Notes: a model not told the origin generated them from the letters alone. Counted from the stretch's first letter, positions 1-12,563 are shown. The stretch is 64,000 nt of DNA from Punctularia strigosozonata HHB-11173 SS5 (GCF_000264995.1 NW_006767438.1:1255801-1319800), one strand, 5' to 3'. Translations and numbers: made by a program.

Positions 1-2
1 GC

Positions 3-881
3 ACCGCCAGGAACGCCCTCGCCGGGCTTAAGGCCTGGCATTTCGCGCAGAACGCAGAATGGAAGGGAGGCAAACGCCTCAACTACATACTGAACGGGGT
101 CGAGAACAGACACCCCGCCCTTTCCCATCGACCACCCCACCTCCCCATCAACCGGAAGATGCTACGCATCCTCAGGGCCGGCCTCGACCTGACGGACAGC
201 GTCGACATGGCCGTCTTCGCGGCCGCTTGTGTGGCGTTCTGGGGCCAATGTCGCCTAGGCGAACTCCTCCCATCTTCAACAACGCCGGCGGCTGCAAGGA
301 GGAACCCGACTCGCGCGGACGTCACCTTCCCATCACCCGCATTCCCCTCTCACATTATCCATCTCCCATCGACGAAGGTCCGCTTCAGTCAAGGCGAAGA
401 CGTCGTTATCCTCCACCAGCGCGGCTCGTCGGACCCCATTCGGGCACTGCGTCACCACCTGTACTGGAACAATCCCGGACCCCGGGACCACCTTTTTGCC
501 TACCGGACGTCGTTTGGCATCCGCCCTCTCACCCGGCGCTTCTTCATGAAGAAGTGCAATACAGTCTGGAGCCGGGCCGGCCTACCAAGGTTCACGGGGC
601 ACTCATTCCGCATAGGGGGAACCACAGAGCTGCTGTTGGCCGGCGTCTCACCCGATGTCATAAAGAAGTCCGGTCGATGGTCCTCCGACGCCTTCCTGCG
701 CTATTGGAGGGTGGTCGAAGGCATCCTTCCAACACACATGCAGCATCTCCCCTCGGGCCATTCCCGCCACTCATCTCGACGACCACGACCGCAGGGTGGG
801 GGTCAGCCGGGCACGCGCACCACGGCTGGTGTGCGGTCTGGGCGAGCCGTCGCGCTCGCACCCGGCTTGCGCCCAAGCTAA
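3..881 (+). CDS. Tyrosine recombinase of the mobile element (5' truncated by window edge)
   Basis: The frame is open from the left window edge to the stop at 879-881, so the protein is at least 292 residues and its start is outside. The upstream part has the look of a core-binding domain (ARNALAGLKAWHF, then GVENRHPALSHRPPHLP). The catalytic domain follows: the first Arg in GQCRLGELL, HSFR as the H-x-x-R box, GRWSS as the second His/Trp box, and the Tyr in FLRYWR. This is the 'DNA breaking-rejoining enzyme' family common in mushrooms. The stop lies inside the first copy of the 120-bp direct repeat. Its expected role is integration of a circular intermediate by site-specific recombination. Confidence 0.8.
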   Translation, partial: TARNALAGLKAWHFAQNAEWKGGKRLNYILNGVENRHPALSHRPPHLPINRKMLRILRAGLDLTDSVDMAVFAAACVAFWGQCRLGELLPSSTTPAAARRNPTRADVTFPSPAFPSHIIHLPSTKVRFSQGEDVVILHQRGSSDPIRALRHHLYWNNPGPRDHLFAYRTSFGIRPLTRRFFMKKCNTVWSRAGLPRFTGHSFRIGGTTELLLAGVSPDVIKKSGRWSSDAFLRYWRVVEGILPTHMQHLPSGHSRHSSRRPRPQGGGQPGTRTTAGVRSGRAVALAPGLRPS

Positions 882-959
882 TACGCTTCACCCACACCAT
901 ACGGTGGATCTCTCAGCGCGCTCTCCGCGCAAGGCTGCAGGACCGCAACCCGCCCAAGA
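840..959 (+). repeat. 120-bp direct repeat, copy 1 (B1-like)
   Basis: Identical over 120 bp to 1230-1349, offset 390 bp, same orientation. It covers the last 42 bases of the recombinase frame including its stop. It starts GGGCGAGCCGTCGCGCTCGC and ends CGCCCAAGA. Confidence 0.97.
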
Positions 960-1229
960 GTGGGCGCACCGGAGCGGAGGCCACGAGTGGCGGTGCCAGT
1001 TCTTGGGCGGAGGAGGTCGCCTCGCTGGCTCCCTTGCTTCCGCTTCCGAGGGCGACGAGGGGTCGACCTCCTTCGTCGTTTTTTCGTCCCACCCTCCACT
1101 CCCTGTCATTTGCTATACTTTCCCGAGCAGTTAGGAACACGTCATTCGATTCACATTGGGATTACAGTAGAAAGTAGAGTACAATACTCATTCCCTGAGC
1201 ACTCTGAGAGTTCCGACCGAGCAGGCCGG

Positions 1230-1349
1230 GGGCGAGCCGTCGCGCTCGCACCCGGCTTGCGCCCAAGCTAATACGCTTCACCCACACCATACGGTGGATC
1301 TCTCAGCGCGCTCTCCGCGCAAGGCTGCAGGACCGCAACCCGCCCAAGA
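1230..1349 (+). repeat. 120-bp direct repeat, copy 2 (B2-like, likely element end)
   Basis: Second perfect copy of 840-959. Similarity stops abruptly at 1349/1350, which marks the probable right boundary of the element. Confidence 0.95.
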
Positions 1350-4300
1350 CAGATAAGTGGCGCAAACGTATACGGAGAAATCGGGTACGGGGGAACCTAG
1401 AGATTGCGGTGACCAAGATAAGTACTCGGGTGAGCCCGAGAGGCCCTCCACGACGAGAATGAGACTTTAGCAGGCAATTGGTGGGCGGATACTGTGATGG
1501 GGCGCAGCAGCTCGCAGGCGGGTACGTACGGCGCCGGGCTCGATAGGCAGTCGTCGACGACGGGAGAGGTGCGGATCGGACGCGCCCACTTCACGTTGTA
1601 TGGAGCGGAGTTACCATCGGAGTCGGAATCGGAGTGCGAGACAATCACCTGGAGCGTCCCCGAGAAGCGGTCTCAGATACATCGATGATACCTTGGACAA
1701 GACCGCTGACATAGACGATTACGATTTTGATTGCGGCCCCGAGCTCGGTCTCGGTCTCGGTCTTCTTGGACGCAAGTGAATGACCGGAGGGGCAAAGCAA
1801 AGAGGGCGTGATGGCGAGGTTCGAGCTGGTCATGAGAGCTCTTTGCGTTTGGTTAGTGCCTGGCAGCTGCAAGTCACCAGCAATGTATCGCTGAAGCAGC
1901 CGCCACGGCTATGGTGGCGTCGTTTCGATGATCTGCCGACACGTCACGAATCCGTCCGCGTCCTGATTCACATATATAGAGCGAACCGGGTATTTGGTTC
2001 CGATATAGTCAAGTCGTCATCGGGAGAGGTGTCTCACTGTCATCGAGAGAGATCAGCTGTGCGGCTGCCGTTTTATGAGACCGTATAACGAAACGCTTTT
2101 GATGATGACGGTTCTTGATCTCGAGAGTCAGACGGCCGGATTGTTTTTCTTATACCTTATCCGTTAGACGAGAGAAGAGCAGAAGACGAACACGTTGTAG
2201 GGTGCAGATTCACCCTCTGATCGTCGACTTGTCTCGATGTACGGGAGAGAGTCGGAGCGCCTCGTGTGCACGATGATAACGAGCCATAGGCAGGAACATA
2301 CGGGACGGTCGAAATGGACGTCGCGAAGGGTGTCTGGCCTCGAGCGACGAGTTGGAGCGATGGTATGAAGGCCGTGGTCGAAAAAAAGCGATCGATGATT
2401 ACCGCGCGTGTGGCGCGGCGTGTGTGGCCGATAGCGACGATGAGCACGCGACGAGATCGACAAAACACAAAAGCGCGAGCGTGAAAAACCGCGTATAACA
2501 CGATCAGTCATTTGGCCCAAGGGAAAAATCAGCGGCCAAGTGAAAAAGGTTTAAGAGTGTGGTATATGAACGACGGCGATCCCCTGATGCGATTGGCGGA
2601 GATCGGGGCGGGTTCACATCCATCTCTCGGTCTCAGTGTTCATGATTCTGGCGAACGAGAAGAGGCGGAAGGGAGGGATATATCTGGGGGGGGGGGGGGT
2701 CGGGCGAGCCTCGTGTGCGGCGCGGAGTCCTTGGGCGGTGATGGTGAGGGTCGGTGGTAATGTTTGTTTGTTTTTTTCGGTCGAGCGAGTAGACTGAGCC
2801 TCGGGTATACGACGCGTTTTACCTTCGTTCGCGGAGTGTCTCGAGTCATTGCGCGTTAACGTTCCTTCCCGTGCGGGCGTATGCGTTTATGATTGATCAA
2901 AGGTGGCGCCGAAGAGCGGAGAGGGATTAAAGAGATATGTATGGTGGCGTAAAGTACGGAGCGTCGAGTTATCGTTGTATTGGAGGCGTGGAGAGATCCG
3001 GCTGCCGTCGCGGCTGCGGGTAGTCGTCGTTGCGACAGATACGGGCAGACGGATGGGTGCGCGCGTTGGGAGGGGGGGCGTAGGATTAGGGTGTGGGAAA
3101 ACGCCGATGTATCGATAGCTTGATAGTGTGTCGTTTGAGCGGCGTGAAAGAGCACGGGTGTATGTCAGAGATGCGGGATCGGCGATTCAATGTCGGGTTT
3201 CGTCCTCCTTTTTTATTAAGTGGAAGTGCGAAGGGAGTCTCCAGCGACGGTTTGTGGTAAGCCTCCCGAGGTGCCGGAGCCCCCATATCGTCGGCGGTAG
3301 GCAGAGAATAGAGTCCCCCCCCCCCGTTCCGCGGTCCATGGATGCGGGTCTGGATCGGGACTACGTCGCTAGGGCCGGCATCGTTCCCAACGTCAAGGAT
3401 TGCAATGGGAGAACGCTAGGGAAGAGTACGGGGGTTGACAGATCGCGTTGAGTTCGGGATGGAGGGAAAAGGAGAAGGGCGCGTGTGCGGTGGGTTGGGG
3501 AACGTTGACTCTTTCCACAACCTTGCTTGTTCGCTGTCCGAGCATCGAGCGCCTGTCCGGCGATGAAAGGGCGAGGAGGGAGTACGGAAGAGAAGATGGT
3601 CGCCGAGTGCCGATGCCGAGGGAACGCCCCCTTGCCCCCTCCTCGGAATAGTCCGCTCTCAGCGCTTGGCCAAGATCAGAACGAGACGAAAGTTGCGAGC
3701 GCGAAAACAGGCCGGGGCCACGATTTGCCCTCGTGCTCGTAGCGCTGAGCAAGAGCATGAGACCGATAGCTTCGGAATGAAAAGAAAGGGAGGGGCGAGA
3801 CGAGAGTCGAGCTCGGGCATCGGGGCATCGGACATCGCATTCGCGGGCGCGGGCGCGGGCGTTATGTCGGCTTGGGCCGATGTTACGCTTCCACGTCCGG
3901 ACCGTCTTCGAGGCGCCCCGTTCCATTAAGCGCGAAGACGGCGGATGGACGACCTTGCCGACGTCGATGACGAATATCGATGCAGCCCCACCCTGCGAAA
4001 CGTGTTCGCCCGGAATAACGTGTACCGTTGCGCCCATCGGGGCGATCTGGACAGTCCATATGTGGGCGAACGATGGAATGCGTTTCGTCGTTACAAACGG
4101 GGGTTTGAGAGGGCGCCGATGTTTGATCGTTGAGAGCGCGAACAGAACGTTCGAGGCGCCGGAGATGGATACAGGCATACGAGCGCTTGCTAGACATCGA
4201 ACAGAAACTCTTCACGGACTGAACGAGCGGATGTCACGAAGAGATGAAGTGGGATCCACCCATGGGCAGCGGCGCAATACAGTCCGTTACGAGACCGCTC

Positions 4301-5253
4301 GGCGAGGTACCGTGTCCGCCAGCCTCCGGGTGGAGGGAGGATAGAGAGCAATGCAATGCGTCCGGGGACCCGGGATCGACGAGGATGGACAGATTGCGCT
4401 TCCACGTCTTCGATGCCTCTGCAACAAGCTTCTGTCGTCGAAGAGAAAGGGCGGAGGGAGAGGCGTCAATGGTTGATGCCGGAGAGGGGCGAACGTATAG
4501 TGCGCGGAGCCAGGAACCCGTTCGTGCTGCCCCCCCTGTGCCCCAGGCGCGATTTGCTGGAAGGCGGGTAAGCATGCGCTAGCTGCTATGAATAGCGGCG
4601 AACGCTGTTGCGACGTCGGAGTGGGGCGGGCTCTGACATCGATATATAGATGTAGAAAGCGGCACTGTATCACCGCAGAGGTATATCGACGCATTCGTCG
4701 TCGGAGTCGCACGCCGGGTCTCGTCGCGCGGGACAAGGCCTGCATGCAATAATGCGAGTCAATCGCCGTTACGTTGCGCTGTCGTGCTCGAGCTGGTCGT
4801 GTTCAATTGGGTCATTTTAGCAGCAGACGTCCGTCGTCGCAGAACGTGCAGGACGCATGGGATCAGCGCATATATCGCGCGTGAGTGCGCCGGCTGCCCG
4901 ATGCGGGATAGCGTCCCCCGGCAAGCGGGCATGTCAAAGGTGCACGGAAAAATCGAGCAAGGTTTATCGGGGGAACGGGGCACGAGGCCGCGGGGGAGCC
5001 GGCTGCCATATCGAGGAGGGGCCCGAAGGGGAAGGTACTGTGGGAAGCGAAGGGCAGGGTGGGAAGCGAAGGCGGGGTGAGAAGGCGAAGGCCTCGAGCG
5101 GTGATGGCCTCAGGCGTCGGGCAGCCAATGAGCGGGGTCCGGCAGTCGACGAGGTTTTACGTACGGCCGAACCCTGATTTCGAGCATAAGACCCCCGCAC
5201 GGCCGATGCCATGCGGACGAGAATTTCCCGCCTCCTGGAATCCCTGACTCGCC
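1350..5253. other. Gene-poor stretch, no supported gene
   Basis: About 3.9 kb between the retroelement and the RRM-like gene. Open frames occur on both strands (the longest about 260 codons, minus strand, 3393-4178), but none has a recognisable motif, a splice pattern or a convincing start. There is a 14-base G run at 2686-2699 and some short purine-rich tracts. The right part may contain the promoter and 5' leader of the gene at 5254. Confidence 0.5.
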
Positions 5254-7314
5254 ATGGACGCAGACGCCCTCGACGACTACGGTGCCGCCTTCGCCGACGA
5301 CTTCGACCTCGACCCCGCCTGCCGCGAGAGCCGCATCTACGGCTGGATCGCCAGCCAGTGCAACTACACCCTCGGGCCCGCCGACGACGACGAGCACCTC
5401 GAGCCCTGCGTCCCCCGCGGGGAGTCCCCCCTGCTCGGCCACCCGACGACGTACGCATACCCGCCCACCGAGACCGACCTCGAGTCGGACACCGACGCGT
5501 CGGTGTCCACGCCGCAACAGCATGGAGGCCGCGCCCTCTCCGTGCGCGCGTCGTGCCCCAACCTGTCGCGTGCTGCCGCCGCGGACGCGCGTCGACGCGA
5601 AGACGAACAACTCGACCAGGCCTGGGGCGCGGTCGCGCGCCAGCACCGGCGACGCGCCGCGTCCTCCACCAAGGTGCCCTCCGCGTACACGTATACCGCC
5701 GCGCCGACGGTTCCAGCGGAACTATTCTCCTCGATCGTGAGCACCGCCACACGCGCTCAACCTTGTTTCAATCGTCTGAGCTGTTCCCGTGTCTAGGAAA
5801 AGCCGCTGCCACCGGCGCCACAGCCGATCTACAGCAGTTGTTCGCCGGTGACCAGTCCCGTGCACTCTCGCGCCCCTTCGTCGTTATCGTTATCGACCCG
5901 AAGGACGGCGTCCCAAGAGCTGAAGACGAACGCGGACGCGACTAGGCGCGCAGCCGTATACGACATCTCGGCGCCGTCTCCCCTCTCGGCGTCGACATCC
6001 TTGGACGCGGTCAGCGACCGGGTTCCTACCCCAACACCGACGCCCACGCCCACGCCTACTCCCACGATACGGCATGCCAAGAGGCCACAGCCGATTACGA
6101 TCGTGCCTGTGACCATGCCCGGGCGCAGCGACGCGCCGCATTCGGGAACGTCCTCGTCTACTTCGACCTCGACGCCGACGCCGACGCCGACCCAGCGGCA
6201 CGTGAGGACGACCTCCTCCTCGTCCTCCATCACCCGCACCCACGCGCATGCCCCCGCGCCGTACCCGTCGGAGCAGGCGCAGACCCCCACGCAGCGGTCC
6301 ACCCCGCCGTGCATCGTGCCTCCGCTGATGTCCCCGACGTCCTCCATCATGTCCTACGCCTCCTACGCCTCCACCGCGTCCGCCTCGACGCTCTCCACCC
6401 CCGCGCTCACCCTGTCGCCCACCTCCCCCGCGCACTCGGACGGCTCGTACTCGCCCTACCCCGAAGGCGAAGGCGAGCCCGAGGTCGACGCCGACGACGA
6501 GCACCTCGCGCCCACCGAGCTCGGCCAGCGCCGGCCGCGCGGCTACACCTGCGAGTCGCGCTGGTCCCTCTCCGACCGCGGCTCGTCGTACAACCTCTCC
6601 GTCGGCGGCGGCGGCACGCAGCCGCCCTCGCCGACGCTGAACAAGATCCTGCCCTTCTCCCTCCCGCTCGGCCTGCAGCCCTCGAAGCGCGCGTCGAGGC
6701 AGTCGACCGCGTCCGTGCGCGCGCAGCAGCATCCCTTCCCGACGACGACGACGACGACGGGCGCGCCGTCGCCCCTCGCGGCGCCGGTCCCCCCCGCGAC
6801 GCCGACGCCGACGCGCAAGCTCGTGAAGAGCCTCAGCTCGTTCAACCTCCGCAGCGCGTTCGCGAGCACGATGTCGATCGGCGGCGGCGCGAAGAAGGTG
6901 CTCGTCGTGAGCGGGCTCACCGGCGACGACGCCGAGTTTGGCGACGTCGAGACCCGGATCGCCGCGCTCAAGGCTTGGTGCGAGGTACGTTTTTCCTTTT
7001 TTCCCTTTTCCTCTCCCCCCTTTTTCGAAGAGAGAGAGAGCCCCTGACTGAGCGCGCTTTTTTTTTATCATATCTAGGAAACCGGCGAGGTTCGCCGGGT
7101 CTCGCGCAAGGACAACGGGAACGTCCACGTCCACTTCCGCAAGGCGAGCGACGCCGAGAAGGCGTGCGCGATCCGCGGACGGATCTTCATCGAGAAGGTG
7201 GGCTCGGTCGTGTTCGACTGCGTGACCAAGTCCAAGTACGGCTCGAGCTCGAGCTCGAACGGCAAGCAACGGTCGCGGCGGCCGCTCGCGCCTGCCGCGT
7301 CGTTCACAGTGTAA
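5254..7314 (+). CDS. Ser/Thr/Pro-rich protein with C-terminal RRM-like domain
   Basis: Spliced model: 5254-5736, 5797-6984, 7078-7314; 635 residues. Both introns (60 and 93 bp) are phase 0 with GT..CTAG ends. The start GCCATGG is in a strong context. Roughly the first 520 residues are low complexity: an acidic N-terminus, a TP dipeptide run coded around 6028-6063, and Ser/Pro-rich tracts. Just before and across the last intron lies an RRM-like fold: an RNP2-like strand KKVLVVSGL, the helix IAALKAWCE, an RNP1-like strand GNVHVHF, then KASDAEKACAIRG. The C-terminus is Ser/Lys/Arg-rich. It is probably an RNA-binding protein, but no family could be named. The reverse strand has a 582-codon shadow frame caused by high GC. 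Confidence 0.75.
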
Positions 7315-8450
7315 GAGGGGAAAAAAGAGAACCCCCGCGGAAACAACGCGCCGGACGCGTCTCCCGTTTCCCCCCTCCTCTGCCTTCCGACATCGCGCAA
7401 TCGAACGGACCTCCCCCCTCCGGCTTTCGCTGCACATATCGTTATCGCTACACCTATCCGTCGCTCTGCATCCCATCGTCACCCTACCCGCCGTACCGGC
7501 CGCTCGCATCGATCGTTCTTGCTCGCCCGGACCCCAATCCGTCTCTCCCCTGGTTATTATCACGAACATACGAAACGCCCACGCTCTTTTGATTTTTTTC
7601 GCATCGTTAAGGAAAGCCTTGACGATCAACACACACACACTCGTTCATCAATCTCTCGGAATCATCTGTGCCATCAGCTCACACACACACACACACTCCT
7701 TTGTGTCACTACCATCTGGGTTTATCTCTCTCTTCGAAAATCGTCGCTCGTATCGCTAGAATGGGTTTGTGGTCCTCTCGTCGCTGCTCTGCTCGCTGTC
7801 GTTGCTCCAGGCTCGTGTATCCCTCACACCTCCCTCCCCCCCTTCCTTCTCCCCGAACCCTCTCAACTTTTGCGTCTTTTTCTTCGGACAGGGACCTTCC
7901 TTCATTGAGTAATCGGGTCGCGACCGGTTTTTAGGTTTTTTTCGGTCGTCGTTGTTCGCGTTTTATTCGAGACATTTGCACAAAAAAGTAGCCAAGGGTA
8001 TTATCGATCCACCCCCCGCATTTTCCGTATATACATTATAACCGACGTCTTGTGTATTAATCACCCAATCTGTGCCGAAGAGGAAGGGAAGGGAAGGGAA
8101 GGGAAAAAAGAATGTATAGTGTTTTTAGATAGAATCTTGTTTTGGGGCACGAATGCGAAGTCTTTTTCGGTCGAAGATGCAAAATGGCATGCCATCAGCA
8201 GCTGGAAGGTCTGTGCGAGGGGACGGGCTGCTGGGTCCAGGGTCGTCGTGATGTTGGGGCATCGTTCGTGATGATCCCTTCTTTCCGGTAGTCGCGAGAC
8301 TCTCGAGAGGGTAAGCTTGCGAGAACGTTTTCCTTCGGGCTTTGCGCGCCGCCCGACCGCGTTCTGCTCTAACTTGCACATCTCGTCACAGCTAACGTAC
8401 ACCCTTCGTCGATCTGCGGCGAGAAAGATGCACGGAAATGAACGAGGGGT
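7315..8450. other. 3' flank: pyrimidine-rich and simple-repeat DNA
   Basis: Downstream of the RRM-like gene. It holds two CA/AC microsatellites (about 7629-7640 and 7681-7697), CT-rich tracts, and a GGGAA pentamer array at about 8086-8106. No gene is supported. Confidence 0.5.
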
Positions 8451-11400
8451 TTGGCGCGGCACGAGGCAGAGTTTTGGCTTTCAAGTCGGGCCTCGTGCCT
8501 TTTCGCATATGAAGGCGCTGGCCGTTACTTTACTTTTTGCGTCCTCAGGATGTTTCTCCGCCGGGACGACGTGCGTGGGGCTCCTCCGTCCAGACTGGTG
8601 TGTGACTCGACGTTTCTGAACGAAGACGAAGGGGGGAAACTCCCTTCCGTAATCCTTATCAAAACTTTAATCGGGGTGGAAGGCACGCGTACTCTGTTTT
8701 TGTTTTACTTTTCTCGCGGCGCATGGTGGTGACGTGTGGGTCGAGAGACTCGCGGAAACTCGCGCTTGCATCGTGCGCCACGCTGCCTGTCAGGGCGATA
8801 ACCCAAGAAGGTAGTACGACGGCCGTTATGTCAGTAATATTGCCGGTCATCTTGTAGGTAAAGCTGTTCGACGAGCTGAGATGAGGAGGAAGGGGGAAGG
8901 ATACTGCGGAACACGTTATTTGATGCGTATTTCGTGGAAAATCAAACGATGATGCCTCGAATCACAAATCAAGATAACGAATTTGGAATTTGACAGCGTG
9001 ATGCGCCCGATGGGAGAGCCGATGGGTCGCCGCCGCCTCTGCGCCGCCTCCTCTTTCTTTTTTCCGCTTCTCAGCTCTGATTTTTTCTTTCTCTCTTCGC
9101 CACAGCTCGCCCGGGTGACCACGGGACCCCACTTTCTGCGCAGGTGCAGGTTCTATACGACGTGTTCGGTTCCACCGCCAGCGATGACGAAATCGCTCGC
9201 GGTGTGGCGATTTTTGGTACATATGCGTGTGGCGCTTCGGAGCCTTGGTGGTTGTCTTGCCTTATCGAGCCGTTTGTGCCGGCGCGTCCTCTCGACCCCC
9301 CGCCACCGACATGTTCTCCTTGGAATGCTTGCACCATGCGCGGTATCTGGTCGAACGCGGTACAAGGGGCGACCCTTCGAGCGAGCGGCAATACTCAACG
9401 CCGGGGCCTTGACAGCACCCTGCTATGTATACATGGCCTTGCAGTTCGCCGTCCCCGAGTTCGACCATCAACGTTCGCCAGTATAGGACGGCATGTCTCA
9501 CTTTGATAACCGTCTTTCCTTCCGTGACGTACATATGTCCACGCTTTGCGCCGCCGCTTTGCTGGGACGCTAGGGACGGCTTAGGTATACTCGGTCCCCG
9601 CATCCAACGGCGCCCACGTGTATGTCTGGACGGTTTCAGCTTGTGAGCGGCGAGAGTGCGCGCGCGGTTGACGAGGCTCGGGAGCTCGCGAAGATGCACC
9701 GCATGGTACCTTGGTAAGGTATTCTTGGACTTGGTGCCTGATACCTCTGTCCCATCTCTTGTCGTATCTTGTCTTCCCCTTGTCGCCGGCTTTCTGGTAT
9801 CCTGACGGCTTTCTGAAGATGCGATCCCATCAAACGGTCCTTACGGGCGTCATGTATAACAGCGCTCGTCCACGGATAGATTTCACCGGCGTTGATCTTG
9901 ACCGATAGCCTATGTATGCATGTCAAGCTGCGACGGGTCTGCTTGGTCTTCGTCTCACGATCCGCGCAACTCTCTCAGATCCCGTTCCTGCTCTTCGTAA
10001 TCGAGCCGGAGCCCGGACCAGGGCCGCGCCAAGGGCCACGTCTCGGTCGGGCATCATCTCGCACGCTCAGCGGCTTGCATCGTCCTCAAATTCCGTTTTG
10101 TCAGGTTTGGCCCGTTGGTTCGGTCGCACCCCTGGCCGGATCGTGTTGCACCTATGATCTGCCTAAGATGTCATCTGTATCAACGATCGTGATCGGCATC
10201 GGGAGCGTGGCGGTTCACTAGCGTATGGACCCGGGCCTGTCTGCATTGAAACGTCCGGATACATTTGTGTTCTGCTTACTCGAAACCTATAGTTCAATGG
10301 CAGGTCCTATGTCCAGCTCGACACATAGCCAGGAACGGTGATTATTTCGATTTGTACCGTGGAGCCAAGGACTCGCAATCATGGAGATCGACATGTGCTG
10401 GGAGCTAAGCAAGGTTCGTCATCCCGCTCGAGCCAGTCAGCGACGGGATCATCCGGTTGAATGTACTATTCATCTCCTAGGCACACCAAACGGACGTCGA
10501 GGCTTCCGCCTATATTGAACGCTTCCCCGACGTCCCCGCGCCGACTTCATTATGGAGCAGCTATCACATGAGCGGGTTCCGCGATTTGGCGAGGACGCCT
10601 CGAGGCTCGCGGCTCGTCGACGCGGATCTCACGCGCTGCCCGTATCGGGCACCGTCGATCCAGTCTGGCCCTCGGCAGGCATTGGTCGAGTTCGACGATG
10701 TATCTGTCTATCGTAATCCTCGACATTCCCCTGCATCGACCGGGTGCCCCGATCGAGCTCAGATATCGCAAGTGAATCAGGTACGAGCGCCCATATCTGG
10801 CGCCCTACAGAGACGCTGAACGCGCGTATCAGACGATCTGCTGCACATGGACAGGCGCTATAGCGGGCCTTGTCTTAGACCGACGGAGCTATCAGGTCGC
10901 GTTTCGGCGTGCCGTCGAAATCGTCAGTGCTATCGGGGGCGTTCTGGACGCTCGGTCGATGCGCGTTCTGAACCCCCAACCGGCTCGCATTAGGACCTGT
11001 GGGAGCCGTTGATTATGGTGGACTCAGGGATCAGTAATGACGCATTACCGCAGTAAGACGGCCGTTCACGATATGTTTTGCCATCTTCCGCTCGAGCGAA
11101 TCGACGCACAGCGAGTTTTCGTTTCACCCACCACCTGGCGATGTCCTGCTCATCCAGTGGCTATAACCGCATTGGCATCCCCTCTGCCCTTGTTCCCCTT
11201 TGGGCCCATCATTCCAGCCTTCGCCAAACCTTGACTCGAACCTTAGTTCCCCCTCGCAACAATATGTTGGAATCGCCACGCTCTAACGACGCGTTTGCCG
11301 ATAATTAATCCGACTTTAGGTATGCCGTCAAGAGCTTCTTCATTTTACCGGTGTCCGCTGACCATGTGAACCGTCGACATTTCCAAGGTCCTTGCGCATG

Positions 11401-12563
11401 CTCCGCGATGCGTCCGCACCCTGGTCTGTTCCTAAGATGGTGTCGGTGGCTGAGACCTTCCACGGTGGAGCACCGGTGCCGACTGTATGGCTTCTCCAAT
11501 TGTACTCCTCGACGGAACCTTAGTTGGATCTTCTACGAACGAGGGTCGTGCTCGTGCTCGGGGGCGTTATTCCTGGCACTTTCTATATAGCGAGGATAAC
11601 TAGGTATAATGTCGTGCAGATAGTGGCAAGGCGCACCTCGGCCGTTACGAGAGAAATATGGATATACCCGCGCCTCCTCTCACAAAATGCCAGAGCAGGC
11701 TCGCATCCTCAAATCAGAGCCGGCCGAGACGTATGTTCTCTTCTACGCCTCCGAATGATGTCTACATATACCTGCGTGGTTGCGGAGAAGGACATCAGCC
11801 TATGCGCAATATCTCCTTTGCGTTCTCCGTGGCTACACAACTAGTTGGCAAGACCGAGAACGCTCTAGGATCCCCGACCAGGATGCGAGCGTTATTCACC
11901 GACGTTCTATGCGAGCGGCAGCCTGTGTCCCGATCGTGTTAATCCTGGGTCTCTCAGTTCCGCCCGATATAGTACAGATCGGTTTGCTGTTTCCTCTATT
12001 GGAGCTGGTGTTTATCGAGATCGGTTATTGCGTACGGTCCATTGCAGGTCGTTTGAGCGCCCGGATTGAGTTCACCCTCTGACTGGGGCAGTACGCCATC
12101 GTGGTTTCATCGGGGTATACATGCGACGTCCGCTGTGTCAACTGTCCTCGCCATAGTGTCAGGTTCAAGATTGTCTGCCGCCTGGCGCGTAACTTTCGTG
12201 GCAGAAAATCTCCGCAGCGTCAACGGACAAGGGCTTTGATCGTTGTGAATCTCAGTACGGTCCCTAATCAACGTCGACTGTAACATCTGCAGGGCATCAC
12301 CAGATGGTAGGAGACGTACCGGAAGCCGCTCTGTTCAGTCACACTCTAAACCAACGCCGTCAGCGACTACGAACGGCAATATGTCTTGTGTCGAGGATCC
12401 ATCCGACGCAAGATTCGCGATGGTTGAACGCCCTGTCATTTCTGACACAGAGCAGCATATGACAGGAGCAGTTCGCGGTGTGAATAAAAGAGCTCTTCGT
12501 CGTCGTATAGCTCAACCCGCATCTCCTCTACCCTTGCGACCCACCACCCTTCTGTTCTCTATC
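8451..12563. other. Decayed region without an intact gene
   Basis: About 4.1 kb in which no reading frame longer than about 170 codons makes sense. Several stretches look formerly coding. 10381-10786 reads as an ATG exon, a 68-bp GT..CTAG intron at 10414-10481 and a second exon. An ATG at 11688 opens a 23-codon frame that stops abruptly. None could be assigned to a family. This looks like a patch of old pseudogenes rather than plain spacer. A TATA-like GAATAAAAG at 12482-12490 probably serves the hydrophobin gene. Confidence 0.4.
12482..12490 (+). promoter_or_regulatory. TATA-like element of the hydrophobin gene
   Basis: GAATAAAAG lies about 75 bp upstream of the hydrophobin ATG, a usual spacing for a strongly expressed fungal gene. 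The call rests on sequence only. Confidence 0.4.

Larger units (their letters stand above)
1..1349 (+). mobile_element. Ngaro/DIRS-like tyrosine-recombinase retroelement, right end only
   Basis: This is the right end of a tyrosine-recombinase element, cut by the window's left edge. Its parts are a recombinase reading frame (3-881) and a 120-bp perfect direct repeat (840-959 and 1230-1349) flanking a 270-bp spacer. A downstream B1-A2-B2 arrangement after a recombinase gene is the split-direct-repeat layout known for Ngaro retrotransposons, which occur in basidiomycetes. The identical repeats suggest a young copy. The reverse transcriptase and left repeat would lie outside the window, so a Crypton-like DNA element is not excluded. 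Confidence 0.65.

Noticed and set aside
3393-4178. 261-codon minus-strand frame, with an overlapping 154-codon plus frame
   Set aside because: No domain, no splice signals and odd composition. Two overlapping opposite frames in GC-rich DNA suggest chance.
5890-7638. 582-codon minus-strand open frame
   Set aside because: It mirrors the spliced plus-strand gene 5254-7314, runs through both its coding sequence and its last intron, and is dominated by Arg/Gly/Val as expected of a GC-rich shadow.
7629-7697. AC microsatellites considered as a regulatory or array element
   Set aside because: Simple dinucleotide runs with no repeat-spacer structure. No CRISPR-like arrangement was noticed in the window.
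9159-9212. Minus-strand SDFVIAGGGT, like the nucleotide-binding start of a GMC oxidoreductase
   Set aside because: Only about ten residues match. The following sequence does not continue the GMC fold in any frame, so it may be coincidence.
11688-11759. ATG frame with ILKSEPAETYVLFYASE, like the start of a thioredoxin-like (TXNDC17) protein
   Set aside because: The frame stops after 23 codons and the expected WCPDC motif is absent nearby. Too short to call.
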